DNA of 40,585 nt from Pseudanabaena sp. M53BS1SP1A06MG (GCA_020404105.1 JADBWH010000132.1:1-40585); one strand, 5' to 3'; counted from the stretch's first letter, positions 26,500 through 35,910 are shown. Numbers and translations are program-made. The notes: generated by a model not told the origin, from the letters alone.

Positions 26500-26678
26500 C
26501 GAGTTTTCTTAAGTAAGAGTTTGTCAATCAAGGCTTTCGTTTCTTAAGAGATTAATTTTTGTCGTGGTGCTTCAACAAACTGGCGACCACAAGCTTTACA
26601 TTTATGATTTTGGTTCCCGTTATGAATAAAACCATGTTTGACCACATCTTTTGATTCACGGTTGGGACAATTTGGCAT
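26500..26678 (-). pseudogene. IS1-family transposase remnant (InsA-like), with in-frame stop
   Basis: On the minus strand ATG at 26678 opens a 44-residue peptide with the InsA zinc-ribbon pattern: MPNCPN...HGF...NQNHKCKACGRQF, containing the four cysteines (two CxxC-type pairs). A TAA at 26544-26546 follows LIS, after which the same frame continues with ETKALIDKLLLKK, as in intact IS1-type proteins, so the stop is a mutation. Homology ends soon after; the InsB catalytic part is missing. This is a decayed insertion at the border between the housekeeping region and the glycosylation island. Confidence 0.75.
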
Positions 26679-26738
26679 TAATAATTAAGTGTCTAAGAGT
26701 TCTTTTATTATTTTATCCTTACATCTGGCATACTACAT

Positions 26739-27260
26739 CTATTTAACAGCAATTATATTGAGGCTGATCAAATTGCCAAATACCTGTACAGTACTACAAT
26801 CGTTCTTGAATATATTAAAATCAGTTACTCTATGACATTCAGTAAAACCAGCCTCTGATAAGTAGTAGCATAAAATATCAAAATCGAATCCTACTTTGTG
26901 AATATCGTACTCATTAGTTTGCCCACCAAAAATCATTCTCATAATCTGAAAACGTTCTTCAATACTTGTCTCTGGTCTTGAATAGAGCCAACATAGCCTT
27001 CTAAGATCAGGAACACTTATCATAAGTTGACCACCTTTCCTGAGTACTCGAAACCATTCTAATAAAGTAAATGATAATTCATAATTGATTGCATAATAAA
27101 AATGCTCAAGGACATGACTTGCATAAATTGCTTCAATTGATTCATCTTCAAATTGACTAAGATCTGAAGCATCTCCCACATAATCCACTTCATCTCTTTT
27201 TTCAATATCAAAGATTTTCCATTCGGGATGTTTTTCCTGTCCACCAATATGTAGTTTCAT
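26739..27260 (-). CDS. Class I SAM-dependent methyltransferase
   Basis: A short (173-residue) Rossmann methyltransferase: MKLHIGGQEKHPEWKIFDIE at the start takes the place of the usual LHLGCG motif I (here HIGG), followed by DYVGDASDLSQFEDESIEAIYASHVLEHF (motifs II-III) and WFRVLRKGGQLMISVPD (motif after strand 5). This set is typical of methyltransferases in polysaccharide and glycosylation loci. Substrate unknown. I choose the internal ATG at 27260, where family homology begins; ATG at 27290 adds ten residues. It is AT-rich like the rest of the island. Confidence 0.8.
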   Translation of the reverse strand: MKLHIGGQEKHPEWKIFDIEKRDEVDYVGDASDLSQFEDESIEAIYASHVLEHFYYAINYELSFTLLEWFRVLRKGGQLMISVPDLRRLCWLYSRPETSIEERFQIMRMIFGGQTNEYDIHKVGFDFDILCYYLSEAGFTECHRVTDFNIFKNDCSTVQVFGNLISLNIIAVK

Positions 27261-27351
27261 TTGATTTGGTACCTTTAAGCTAAGGGTCATTATAAATTAT
27301 ACATATCTTTATGTTGCCATAGACATTATGAAAGATAGATTCTGAAATACA

Positions 27352-27464
27352 TATAGCTGTCCTAAATGAGATGTAAGTGATTTTGACTTCGCCCAGCCAT
27401 CTATAAACGATGGTTGAGCGAAGTCAAAGCCAATGATTTCTACAACTGATTTAGGATTGCTATA
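27352..27464 (-). mobile_element. MITE-like element, family 3
   Basis: Ends TATAGCTGTCCTAAAT (27352) and ATTTAGGATTGCTATA (to 27464) are near-perfect inverted repeats. The interior contains the GACTTCG(C/T)C...GAGCGAAGTC stem around ATCTATAAACGAT. The right half in reverse reads almost as the left half of the 3.4-kb element. It lies within the roughly 600-bp gap between the methyltransferase and the first GT2 gene. Confidence 0.7.
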
Positions 27465-27469
27465 TATTT

Positions 27470-27864
27470 TAAATTAAAGACGAAGAAATACAAAATGGAT
27501 ATATTACACCTGCAAAATAGTGATTTTAGTTTAAAATCACTATTTCCCGAAATAAATGTAGGTAACCGATATGAACACATAAAAGCTTGTGAATATCTTG
27601 ATTTATCTAATATCTTTTAATCAAGCTTTTTTATCTCCGCTAGCACTAGTAAAACACAAGTTAATTATTAAAATATATAGAACTAATCAGTAGTTTAACA
27701 ATTATTTTGCAAATACCTCGTATCTAATGATATATCAATGTTAGAATATCCTTTAGATAAAGCAAGATTATCACAAATACATCGTTCCAATGCAGCAGAT
27801 ACTGTAATTATTTCCTAAGCTTTTAATTATTTTTATTTTAATTTAATCCACCTTATATAATCCC
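27470..27864. other. AT-rich gap with possible gene remnant
   Basis: An ATG at 27497 opens MDILHLQNSDFSLKS before the frame breaks, and an overlapping frame then reads VGNRYEHIKACEYLDLSNIF to a stop at 27618-27620. This may be a small frameshifted remnant. The rest is AT-rich with no further signal I can support. Confidence 0.25.
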
Positions 27865-29061
27865 ATGAATAGTCTGTATCTATCACTATGTATGATTGTT
27901 AAGAATGAATCAGCAAGCCTGGCTAGATGTCTAGATAGCGTTCACAGCATAGTTGATGAAATCATCGTAGTTGATACAGGTTCAGTGGATAACACAAAAG
28001 AAATAGCTCTTTCGTATAACGCAAAGATCTATGACTATGAATGGAATGATGATTTTGCATCGGCAAGAAACTACGCGAACAATCAAGCAAATGGAGAATG
28101 GATTTTATCTCTAGATGCTGATGAAGAACTTGTTTTAAATGGAGATATAAGGGATTATCTGTATCTACAAAAAGATATTATCCTTTGTACTACTCTTTAT
28201 AGATATAATATTAGTCTAAATTCAAATAAACTAATACAAGAAGCTTATTTTTTTAGGATATTTCGTCGTGATCAGAAATTACATTTTTGTGGCAGACTAC
28301 ACGAGCAGCTATTTTACGAAAATCGACCCTTATCAACACAAGAAATTGCTTATTTTGGCGAAGACAAAGGATTTATAAAACATTATGGATATAGCGATGG
28401 AAAATCATTAAAAAAATCTAGAGAATTCTACATTCCAATGTTAGAAAGAATCGCTAATCAAGAACCTCTAAGCTGGATGCTAATGTATTCTCTATCTGGA
28501 TATTACAAAGAAATAGGAGAATTTGAGAAGTCTCTTAAATGCTTAGAGCAAGTAATAGAAAGGTTAATGCCAAATATAATTACTGGAGAAAAGCCTAAAG
28601 ATTTTATATGGGTTCCTATTTGGTTGTTTATTATATGTGAACACTATGCTCAATCTAAAGACTTGGATAACCTTTTAATTATTCTTGCTAGATCTTTACA
28701 ATGGTGTGACAAATTTCCTCCAATTCATAACTTGGCTGGTAAATTATTCCTAGAGCTTGAGTTCTATTTAGCTGCAATAGCTCATTTTCAAGTGAGTATA
28801 GACTGTTATATGAGTAACAATTATATTTCATTGGCTACTTTTGAAAATTGGAGTATCCCTTTTGAATTTTACGCATCAGAAGCTTTATATTTTCAGGGTT
28901 GTTGCTATATTCAGTTAAAGAATTTTGATAAAGCAATCGAGTTGTTTGAAAAATGCTTGTCAATGAGTAGCAATTTATCCGATGCTAGAGAAGAAATATT
29001 TCTTGATGCCAAGAAAAAAATATTATGGATTAACAATATTCAAGATGAGGTATCTATCTAA
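27865..29061 (+). CDS. GT2 glycosyltransferase with C-terminal TPR-like repeats
   Basis: The N-terminal half (about 1-230) is a GT-A fold family-2 glycosyltransferase: LSLCMIVKNESASLARCLDSV, EIIVVDTGSVDNT, the metal-binding LDADEE (D84-E88), then DFASARNYA and the RLHEQLFY motif. This set is that of SunS-like glycosyltransferases. The C-terminal half is helical with TPR-like pairs (LECLEQVIERL..., YFQGCCYIQLKNFDKAIELFEKCLSM), which may bind an acceptor protein. It has no membrane span and is probably cytosolic. An adjacent, closely similar paralogue follows. It begins the AT-rich glycosylation island on the plus strand. Sugar donor and acceptor unknown. Confidence 0.88.
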   Translation: MNSLYLSLCMIVKNESASLARCLDSVHSIVDEIIVVDTGSVDNTKEIALSYNAKIYDYEWNDDFASARNYANNQANGEWILSLDADEELVLNGDIRDYLYLQKDIILCTTLYRYNISLNSNKLIQEAYFFRIFRRDQKLHFCGRLHEQLFYENRPLSTQEIAYFGEDKGFIKHYGYSDGKSLKKSREFYIPMLERIANQEPLSWMLMYSLSGYYKEIGEFEKSLKCLEQVIERLMPNIITGEKPKDFIWVPIWLFIICEHYAQSKDLDNLLIILARSLQWCDKFPPIHNLAGKLFLELEFYLAAIAHFQVSIDCYMSNNYISLATFENWSIPFEFYASEALYFQGCCYIQLKNFDKAIELFEKCLSMSSNLSDAREEIFLDAKKKILWINNIQDEVSI

Positions 29062-29170
29062 GTTACTTATTGTGTTTAGCTTAAATCGATGGTTCAAAAA
29101 TATAAATCATTTCTTAATAGAATCGTAAAAACTAAGTAGATTTGGTGACTAATATATCAATAGAAATTAT

Positions 29171-30375
29171 ATGAATAATCCATCCATATCATTATGTATG
29201 ATCGTTAAGAACGAATCAAAAAACCTAGCTAGATGTTTAGATAGTGTTCATAGTATAGTTAATGAAATTATTATAGTTGACACAGGATCAGAAGATAATA
29301 CCAGAGAAATCGCTCTTTCATACGGTGCAAATGTTTATGAATATGAATGGTGTGATGATTTTGCATCTGCAAGAAATTTTGCTATCAGCTATGCGAGAGG
29401 TGAATGGATATTATCTTTGGATGCTGACGAAGAAATTAATTTAACTGTTGACTTAAGTATTTATTTGAAATCGCTAAGTCATTCAATTCTCTGTAACATG
29501 ATTTATAGATATCAAATTTTTTCTAATTCTGATGAATTCATAGAAGATGGCTATTACTTTCGGTTGTTTCGCCGTGATCAAGATTTGTCATTTAGAGGGA
29601 GACTACATGAACAACTTTTTTATAAAAAACGTCCTCTTTTTGAACATGAAATTAATTCTTTAAGTAACGAGCGGATTTTTATCAAGCATTATGGAGATGC
29701 AGATGGTAACTCCTTAAAAAAATGTCGTGAATTCTATATTCCTATGCTAGAAAGAATCGCTAGCAAAGAACCATTAAGCTGGATGCTAATGTACTACTTA
29801 TACGGATACTATAGGGATATAGGAGAAATAGAAAATTCGTTGCAGTGCCGTGAGCAAGTAGTTGAAAGACTACTTCCTCACATCATATCAGGTAAAAACC
29901 ATTAGATTTTGTTTTTATACCTACTTGGTTAATTACCTTATGTCAAACATATTTTATGGAAGAAGATTTAGAAAGTATTTTTGCAATTCACCCAAGATCT
30001 TTGCAATGGTGTGACAAGTCTCCTCATATTCTTGATTTAGTAGGAAGGATGCTATATTCTCTTGAGTTATGCTTGGCAGCTATTCCATATTTACAAGCTT
30101 CTTTGGATTGTTATATAAACAGAACTTATAACTCTAACTTGTCTTGTCAATTTGAGACTTTTAGTACTTCTTTTGATTTTTTAGCTATAGAAGCATTTTA
30201 TTTGCAAGGATGTTGCTATATAGCCTTAAATAGATTGGATGAAGCAGTTATATCACTAGAAAAGTGCTTGTCTACTAATTGTGAATTTTCTGACGCTAGA
30301 GAAAAAATTGTCAATAATGCTAGAGAAAAAATATTGTTGATTAGGGAAAATATTGATAGAAATCTTAAAATATAG
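29171..30375 (+). pseudogene. GT2-TPR glycosyltransferase paralogue, split by a one-base frameshift
   Basis: The first part (29171-29905, 244 codons) repeats the architecture of the upstream GT2 gene (SLCMIVKNESKNLARCLDSVHSIV, LDADEE). It ends at TAG just after SGKNH. One frame over, the sequence continues as PLDFVFIPTWLITLCQTYFMEEDLE...RSLQWCDKSP to 30375, matching PKDFIWVPIWLFIICEHYAQ...RSLQWCDKFP of the intact paralogue. The break lies in GGTAAAAACCA; one more A would restore the frame. It is therefore a recent pseudogene, a homopolymer sequencing error, or a slippage-expressed gene. The C-terminal piece may be made alone from ATG 29956. Confidence 0.8.
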
Positions 30376-32569
30376 TATTGAATCTAAAAAAACATTATCC
30401 CAATATATTATGCAAGTTACTGATAGCAAAGTTAACATTATTCAGCAATTTATCTCCTCAGGCGATGTGGTATTTGATGTTGGAGCAAATGTTGGTAATT
30501 GGTCTTATCAAGTTTTATCCAATCATACAGATGTAGAAATACATATGTTTGAAGCTATCCCTCAAAGTTACTACACACTTATCAAGAATTATTCAAGATT
30601 TCTAACAGAAAGTAATATCTTCCCAAACAATATAGCTTTATCAAATTGTAACAAGATTCAAGACTACTATTTTTATTCTCAAGATCCAGCATTAAGTACT
30701 ACGTATAGGAGATTAGGAGTAGAGCAGTTACTAAATTTGGCTACTCCTACTAAACTTTCATTACCTACGATAACACTAGATACATATTGCCAACAAAGAA
30801 ACATTCATCATATTAACTTTTTGAAAATTGATGTAGAAGGGGCAGAGCTAGATATATTGATGGGAGCTATCCAATTTTTGAAAAAAGGATCTATAGATAT
30901 AATTCAGTTTGAGTATGGGGGAACTTATCTAGATGCAGGTATAACCCTACAACAAGTTTATGAACTTTTAGAAAAAAACAATTATTTTATATTTAAAATT
31001 GAAGATGAAGATATAGAGTTTATACCTGTTTTTTCTTCGGAATATGAAGACTATCAATATAGTAACTTTTTAGCTATTAGTGACCGTGTTTGCTCTTTGC
31101 TAATGGGGGAAGAAGGAACAATGCTTAATATAAATGAACTTTGTTCTAAGTTTGATATTGAACCGCTTGGAGTAATCCATATTGGTGCACATGAAGGTCA
31201 GGAAGTAGATGACTATTTAGACATGAATGTCTCTAAAATGATATTGATTGAGGCTAATCCATCGGTATACGAACTTCTTCAAAATAAGCTAGCCAATTAT
31301 GAAGGTCAAGATATCTATTCTATAAATTGTGCTATTAGTAATTATGAAGGTGTCGCGCAATTACATATTACTTCTTCCGATCAGAGTAGTTCAATTCTGC
31401 CTTTGAAGATTCATAGTCAGATTTATCCTCAGATTGTAGAAGAAAAGCTAATTGAAGTACCATGTAAAACTTTAGATGTCCTGCTAAATGAGTTATCTAT
31501 TGATTTGAGACAATATAATTTTCTAAATATTGACATTCAAGGAGCGGAATTACTTGCTCTAGAAGGTGCTAAGCAAACTTTAAACTTTATTGATGCAATT
31601 AATATTGAAGTTAACTATGATGAACTGTATGAAGGATGTAGTCTAGTACATGAACTAGATGAGTTTTTAAATACTTATGGATTTGATAGAATTGCAACAA
31701 TCTCGCCTTATCATAAAAGCTGGGGAGATGCTTTTTATATCAAAAAACCTATTGTTGTGATGTCTACTATTGGAAATAATGGACGTTTTGCAAATCAACT
31801 TTTTCAATATGCTTTTCTAAGAATATATGCTGAAAATCACAATCTTAGAATAGCAACGTCACCGTGGATTGGACAGACAATTTTTGGTCATGCTGAAACA
31901 AATGAAGTTTTCAAGCCTTATAATTTATCAGTTGTTGGGGATCTTGATAATAGTTATGAAGAGTTAGCCAAGTCACTTTTACCAACTGCTACTCCCTTAC
32001 ATACTAATGTTGATTTTATAGGTTATTTTCAATATCATACCAAGTATTATTCACCACATAAAGAACTATTCCGATCGCTATTTAAACCAGTTCCGATAAT
32101 TGCATCAGCTATGAAGTTAGCTTTGGAGCGTTTGCGATCTTTTGGTAAAACTATTGTTGGGCTACATTTACGAAGAGGAGACTATGGAAATGGGATATTT
32201 TTTATAGCTCCTACCCAGTGGTATCGAGACTGGCTAGAAGGATTTTGGGATACTTTAGAAGATCCAGTTTTATTTATTGCTAGTGATGATATCAATAGTG
32301 TAATTTCAGACTTTAGTGACTACATGCCTATAACAAGTAAAGATTTGGATATAGATATAACTGATAAGCAATTAGAAGATTTTTATCCTGATTTCTACTT
32401 ACTTAGTCATTGCGATGTAGTCGCTATTTCTAATAGTTCTTTCTCATTTGCTGCCTGTATGCTCAATGAAGTTGGCAAGATTTTCGTTCGTCCACATTTA
32501 CCGAGCCAAAAGCTGATCCCCTTTAACCCTTGGAATAGTGATATTTTATTGAAGGACTGTTTAGAATAG
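30353..32569 (+). CDS. FkbM-FkbM-GT11 triple-domain protein
   Basis: Three domains are joined in 738 residues. Domain 1 (about 30-245) is a FkbM-type SAM methyltransferase (DVGANVGNWS at 42; IDVEGAEL near 159). Domain 2 (about 262-460) is a second FkbM methyltransferase (HIGAHEGQE near 276; IDIQGAEL near 393). Domain 3 (about 466-738) resembles GT11 alpha-1,2-fucosyltransferases: GNNGRFANQLFQYAF (474), HLRRGDYG (604) and SNSSFSFAA (693). It may extend and O-methylate the same glycan. The start is uncertain: TTG 30353 has AGGGA upstream and overlaps the preceding gene; ATG 30410 gives 719 residues. No membrane span. Confidence 0.85.
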   Translation: MIEILKYSIESKKTLSQYIMQVTDSKVNIIQQFISSGDVVFDVGANVGNWSYQVLSNHTDVEIHMFEAIPQSYYTLIKNYSRFLTESNIFPNNIALSNCNKIQDYYFYSQDPALSTTYRRLGVEQLLNLATPTKLSLPTITLDTYCQQRNIHHINFLKIDVEGAELDILMGAIQFLKKGSIDIIQFEYGGTYLDAGITLQQVYELLEKNNYFIFKIEDEDIEFIPVFSSEYEDYQYSNFLAISDRVCSLLMGEEGTMLNINELCSKFDIEPLGVIHIGAHEGQEVDDYLDMNVSKMILIEANPSVYELLQNKLANYEGQDIYSINCAISNYEGVAQLHITSSDQSSSILPLKIHSQIYPQIVEEKLIEVPCKTLDVLLNELSIDLRQYNFLNIDIQGAELLALEGAKQTLNFIDAINIEVNYDELYEGCSLVHELDEFLNTYGFDRIATISPYHKSWGDAFYIKKPIVVMSTIGNNGRFANQLFQYAFLRIYAENHNLRIATSPWIGQTIFGHAETNEVFKPYNLSVVGDLDNSYEELAKSLLPTATPLHTNVDFIGYFQYHTKYYSPHKELFRSLFKPVPIIASAMKLALERLRSFGKTIVGLHLRRGDYGNGIFFIAPTQWYRDWLEGFWDTLEDPVLFIASDDINSVISDFSDYMPITSKDLDIDITDKQLEDFYPDFYLLSHCDVVAISNSSFSFAACMLNEVGKIFVRPHLPSQKLIPFNPWNSDILLKDCLE

Positions 32570-32635
32570 ACAGTTTAAAAAATATTTAGAATAAATCAGA
32601 ATAAATCAAAAACATATCATTCCTGATTTAGTATA

Positions 32636-32730
32636 TTAGGACTTACGCAAACCGAACGAATTTACTAGGCTTGAGGTAGATGTGGTGCGGGCGAAGCCCG
32701 CACCACATCTACCCAATGCGTAAGTCCTAA
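32636..32730. mobile_element. MITE-like element, family 2, 95 bp
   Basis: The ends are perfect 14-bp inverted repeats, TTAGGACTTACGCA and TGCGTAAGTCCTAA. The interior stem GTAGATGTGGTGCGGGC with GCACCACATCTAC is the same as in the 18.5-kb copy; the loop-flanking bases differ as GAAGCCC here and AAAGCCT there, keeping part of the pairing. Confidence 0.8.
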
Positions 32731-32813
32731 ATATAAAAGAATTATGTAAAAATGATCGCAAGTTTGGATATCAACATATCATAATAAAATTATAAAGATA
32801 TATAATTACAAGA

Positions 32814-33917
32814 ATGATAAATTTTTTGTGGGGCGGTTATGTATTACATGAAAATAGTTACTCTATCTACGAGAGTTCTAATTTAGAAATTTCTAAATGG
32901 GCTGAGTATTATCTTAGCCAAAAGACTAAATTTCACCAGTCTAGTTGTATGTTTGGGAGAGTAACCGATAACCCTAATGATATATTAATAGGACATCCTA
33001 CTTGGGATGGCAAAAATGGTGTAGAAGATCCAATAAAGGGTAAACTGTTGCGAAATTGGGTGAAAGATAATGCAATTTCCGAGAAGAATCTATCTCATCC
33101 CAACACATATATTATTATGCCTTGGGTTCCTGAATTTCCCCAAGAGTGGATCAATAATATGACTTGGCTAGAGTTTCAATTACTTCATTCGCAAAAAATA
33201 TTTGCTTTATGCGGAGAGATGTGGATTGAGCGTACATTTGCTAAGCGAGATAATTCGTTGCAATTCAATGTCAGAGATAAACTTGTCCATTGCAATATGG
33301 GTCTTGCATCACAAAACATTCCACTTTATAAGAAAAGTTTTAACAAGATTGGTGATAGACAACTACTACATATTAGTCACTTAGGTATATATAAAAGGTT
33401 TGATATTACATGCAAAAGCTTAATAAATATTGAATCACTTTTGCATGTAGCAAGTTCTTCTTTTCAAGCACCTGTTGGTAAAGTTCAGGTAGATTTAGGT
33501 AATAATGAAAAGTTTGTCTTTAAGTTCCTTGGTACAATTAATAATAATGATCCTGAAATAAATGCTTGGATTGTAGAAAATTGTGATTTTTATATCCATA
33601 CTGCGACTATGGATGCACAAGCTACAACTATTTTGGAAAACTGTGCTAGAGGATTGGTTCCTTTAATTACTCCTGAAAGTGGTTTTTCTAGTCCTCATGC
33701 GATTTATTTGACCCATGATCCTCATGAGAATCATAAGATCATCGAATGGGCTTTAAACTTGCCAGAAGAAGAATTACTAAAGCGAAGTGAATTATTGAGA
33801 GAGCAAATTGTTAGAGAACATAACTGGAAAAATATCTTCGATAAAATTTGGAATGTAATTACTGAAGATATTGAATCTCGTAAAATTTTATCTCAAACTC
33901 AGAATACATTGATTTAA
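32814..33917 (+). CDS. Glycosyltransferase, GT4/GT1-like (GT-B fold)
   Basis: A 367-residue protein whose C-terminal third has the donor-site pattern of GT-B enzymes: NCDFYIHTATMDAQATTILENCARGLVPLITPESG, with E in ILENCARG at the place of the EX7E glutamate, then a helix ending REHNWKNIFDKIW, as in many GT4 proteins. The N-terminal half (FLWGGYVLHENSYSIYESSNLEISKWAEYYLSQK...DILIGHPTWDG) contains no family motif I know, and is probably the acceptor domain. It lies 6 nt upstream of the methyltransferase and is likely co-transcribed with it. Substrates unknown. Confidence 0.7.
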   Translation: MINFLWGGYVLHENSYSIYESSNLEISKWAEYYLSQKTKFHQSSCMFGRVTDNPNDILIGHPTWDGKNGVEDPIKGKLLRNWVKDNAISEKNLSHPNTYIIMPWVPEFPQEWINNMTWLEFQLLHSQKIFALCGEMWIERTFAKRDNSLQFNVRDKLVHCNMGLASQNIPLYKKSFNKIGDRQLLHISHLGIYKRFDITCKSLINIESLLHVASSSFQAPVGKVQVDLGNNEKFVFKFLGTINNNDPEINAWIVENCDFYIHTATMDAQATTILENCARGLVPLITPESGFSSPHAIYLTHDPHENHKIIEWALNLPEEELLKRSELLREQIVREHNWKNIFDKIWNVITEDIESRKILSQTQNTLI

Positions 33918-33922
33918 ATACG

Positions 33923-34504
33923 ATGACATCTTTACCCAAAAATAGTAAACCTGCCGACCAACATATTTATCTAGATCGAAATCAGCTACTAGAAATTGAG
34001 CAGAAAATTCGTATACAGAGGCATGTGGAAAGATATGCTTTGTTACGGCAATTTGCTAAGGGTGTAGTTTGTGATGCTGCTTGCGGTTGTGGATATGGAA
34101 GTTATTTACTCTCCACCAATCCTGATGTTACGTCTGTGATTGGCTTAGATTCTAATTCAGACGTTATTGATTTTGCAAATAGAGAATATAGGGCAAATAA
34201 GACGCAATTTTTCAATGTCAATATAAATGAATGGATTAGTGATCAGAAAATTGATATGTTGTTTTCAGTAGAAACGATCGAACATATAGAAGATCAAGAG
34301 GTATTGCCAAATTTTTGCGATCGCAACAATATTAATCACGTGATATTAACATATCCTTCAAAAAAGACTACTCACTATAATCCATACCATTTGTATGACT
34401 TCAATTTACAAGATATTCTCAGGATTTTCGATAAATTCACCTGTTATCGTCACTTTAATTGGGAATATGAGTTTGACGTAGTTTTCTTGATGAAAAATCC
34501 ATAA
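33923..34504 (+). CDS. Class I SAM-dependent methyltransferase
   Basis: This 193-residue Rossmann methyltransferase has motif I VVCDAACGCGYGSYLL (about 47-62), the acidic end of strand 2 in VIGLDSNSDVIDFA, and MLFSVETIEHIED as motif IV region. It follows the upstream glycosyltransferase by 6 nt, so the two are probably one message. It holds the only full GCGATCGC octamer (34317-34324) that I found between about 26 and 35.7 kb. The substrate is probably a sugar or lipid-linked intermediate, by context only. Confidence 0.8.
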   Translation: MTSLPKNSKPADQHIYLDRNQLLEIEQKIRIQRHVERYALLRQFAKGVVCDAACGCGYGSYLLSTNPDVTSVIGLDSNSDVIDFANREYRANKTQFFNVNINEWISDQKIDMLFSVETIEHIEDQEVLPNFCDRNNINHVILTYPSKKTTHYNPYHLYDFNLQDILRIFDKFTCYRHFNWEYEFDVVFLMKNP

Positions 34505-34515
34505 TGAATCAAGAA

Positions 34516-35667
34516 TCAATCTAGTTTGAATACATCTAGTAATTTGTCTACTACATGGCTCCAAGTAAAATTTTGATGGACAAAAGATGCACCATTAACT
34601 TGTGCATCTATTCTAAAGCTGTCTTTTTCTATGACGTAATACATTAGCTCAATCAAATGTTCTAAGCTAGGACTAAGCCAAATGGCTTCATCATTCCAAT
34701 CAGGCGTTACTAGCTTGCTTTCAATACGTAACGCAAAATCAGAATTAACAAAGTCGTCAGTTGCTCCTCCATCAGTACAGATTATAGGTAATCCTGATGC
34801 AGCCGCTTCTAAGACAGGTAGATTAAATCCTTCAGCCCCGTAAGGAGATACATAAGCGTCCGCTATTTGATATAGCTTAGCAATTTCATTGAATGGTAAT
34901 GGAACACCTATATAAGTTAATCGATCAATAACAAGCCTAGCCTCTTCCTCAGTGAGAAAGTTTTTTAAAGAATAAATTAAACCTTCTCTACTTGAGTGTA
35001 TACTGTCTATTCCTTTGAGAACCAATCTAGAATTTGGATATTTTTCTAATACTTTAGCAAAAGATTTGAGAACTAAGTCCATACGTTTATTAATAGACAT
35101 AGATCCTATATTGAGGAATACAAAATCATTTTCAAATCCAAACTGCTTTCTTAATAAGAGTCTTTCCGTTGCCAATAATGGTTTATATATGTTGGGATCG
35201 ATACCATGAGGGACAATTTCGATACGATTTGGATCTGCTCCACTATTGATCAGACCATTTTTAGACCAATTGGAAGGAGTAATTAAAACAATATCAAATT
35301 TTTTAAGGGCTTCTGCAAGTGAACAATCTAACCACATAGCCTGTTTATCAATGTAACTTTCTTCAGAAGTTATGAAAACATAGGTTCGTTTTGATTTAGA
35401 TGATTCTAAGCAAAAAGGGTAAGATATTCTTAGTGTCACATCCGATAATTGATCTATTGCAGGAGAGCTAATATTTGATAATGCTAATTCTTCAACTGGA
35501 CTAAATAGATGCTCATGGGGAACCCAAGTATCTTTATGGTAAGGTAAATCTTGATGAAAGAGTTCAATTTTTTCTCTTCTTAAGAACTCAAGACATTGAA
35601 ACTGATTGATAATTGAGTAAGAATGAGGTAAAAAACGCCATCCTTCAATCGTTAGCTTATAAGTCAT
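34516..35667 (-). CDS. GT4-family glycosyltransferase
   Basis: This 383-residue GT-B retaining glycosyltransferase has a first domain ending in VPHGIDPNIYKPL and a donor-binding domain with FLNIGSMSINKRMDLVLKSFAKV, LVLKGID, ADAYVSPYGAEGFNLPVLEAAASGLPIICTDGG. The EGFNLPVLE stretch gives the EX7E motif. It is convergent with the methyltransferase (11 nt apart), so it is in a separate unit from the plus-strand cluster. There is no signal peptide or membrane span, so it is probably a soluble cytosolic enzyme. Donor sugar unknown. Confidence 0.88.
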   Translation of the reverse strand: MTYKLTIEGWRFLPHSYSIINQFQCLEFLRREKIELFHQDLPYHKDTWVPHEHLFSPVEELALSNISSPAIDQLSDVTLRISYPFCLESSKSKRTYVFITSEESYIDKQAMWLDCSLAEALKKFDIVLITPSNWSKNGLINSGADPNRIEIVPHGIDPNIYKPLLATERLLLRKQFGFENDFVFLNIGSMSINKRMDLVLKSFAKVLEKYPNSRLVLKGIDSIHSSREGLIYSLKNFLTEEEARLVIDRLTYIGVPLPFNEIAKLYQIADAYVSPYGAEGFNLPVLEAAASGLPIICTDGGATDDFVNSDFALRIESKLVTPDWNDEAIWLSPSLEHLIELMYYVIEKDSFRIDAQVNGASFVHQNFTWSHVVDKLLDVFKLD

Positions 35668-35730
35668 ATAGTTAAGATATATACATTGCTTTGCATTTAC
35701 TTAAAAAGCTAGAAATACTCAAAGCCTCAA

Positions 35731-35891
35731 TATAGCTGCACTTTTCAAACAAGAAGGGTAACAATTCTGTATGCTGCTTGTTTGAAAAGCGCTATGGACT
35801 GGATATCATCTCTAAATAATTGATAGTCTTTTGGTTTTGAGAAGTGCACTCCGAAGAGATGTGCTTCTACAAACTATCTAGGGTTGTTATA
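35731..35891. mobile_element. Probable degenerate family-3 element
   Basis: The left end TATAGCTGCAC... and right end CTACAAACTATCTAGGGTTGTTATA resemble the ends of the 27.4-kb copy (right end CTACAACTGATTTAGGATTGCTATA). Inside, CTTTTCAAACAAG and CTTGTTTGAAAAG form a stem. The match is loose. It fills most of the 243-bp gap between the GT4 gene and the double-GT41 gene. Confidence 0.4.
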
Positions 35892-35910
35892 CTCTTTCAT
35901 ATTTTAAATT

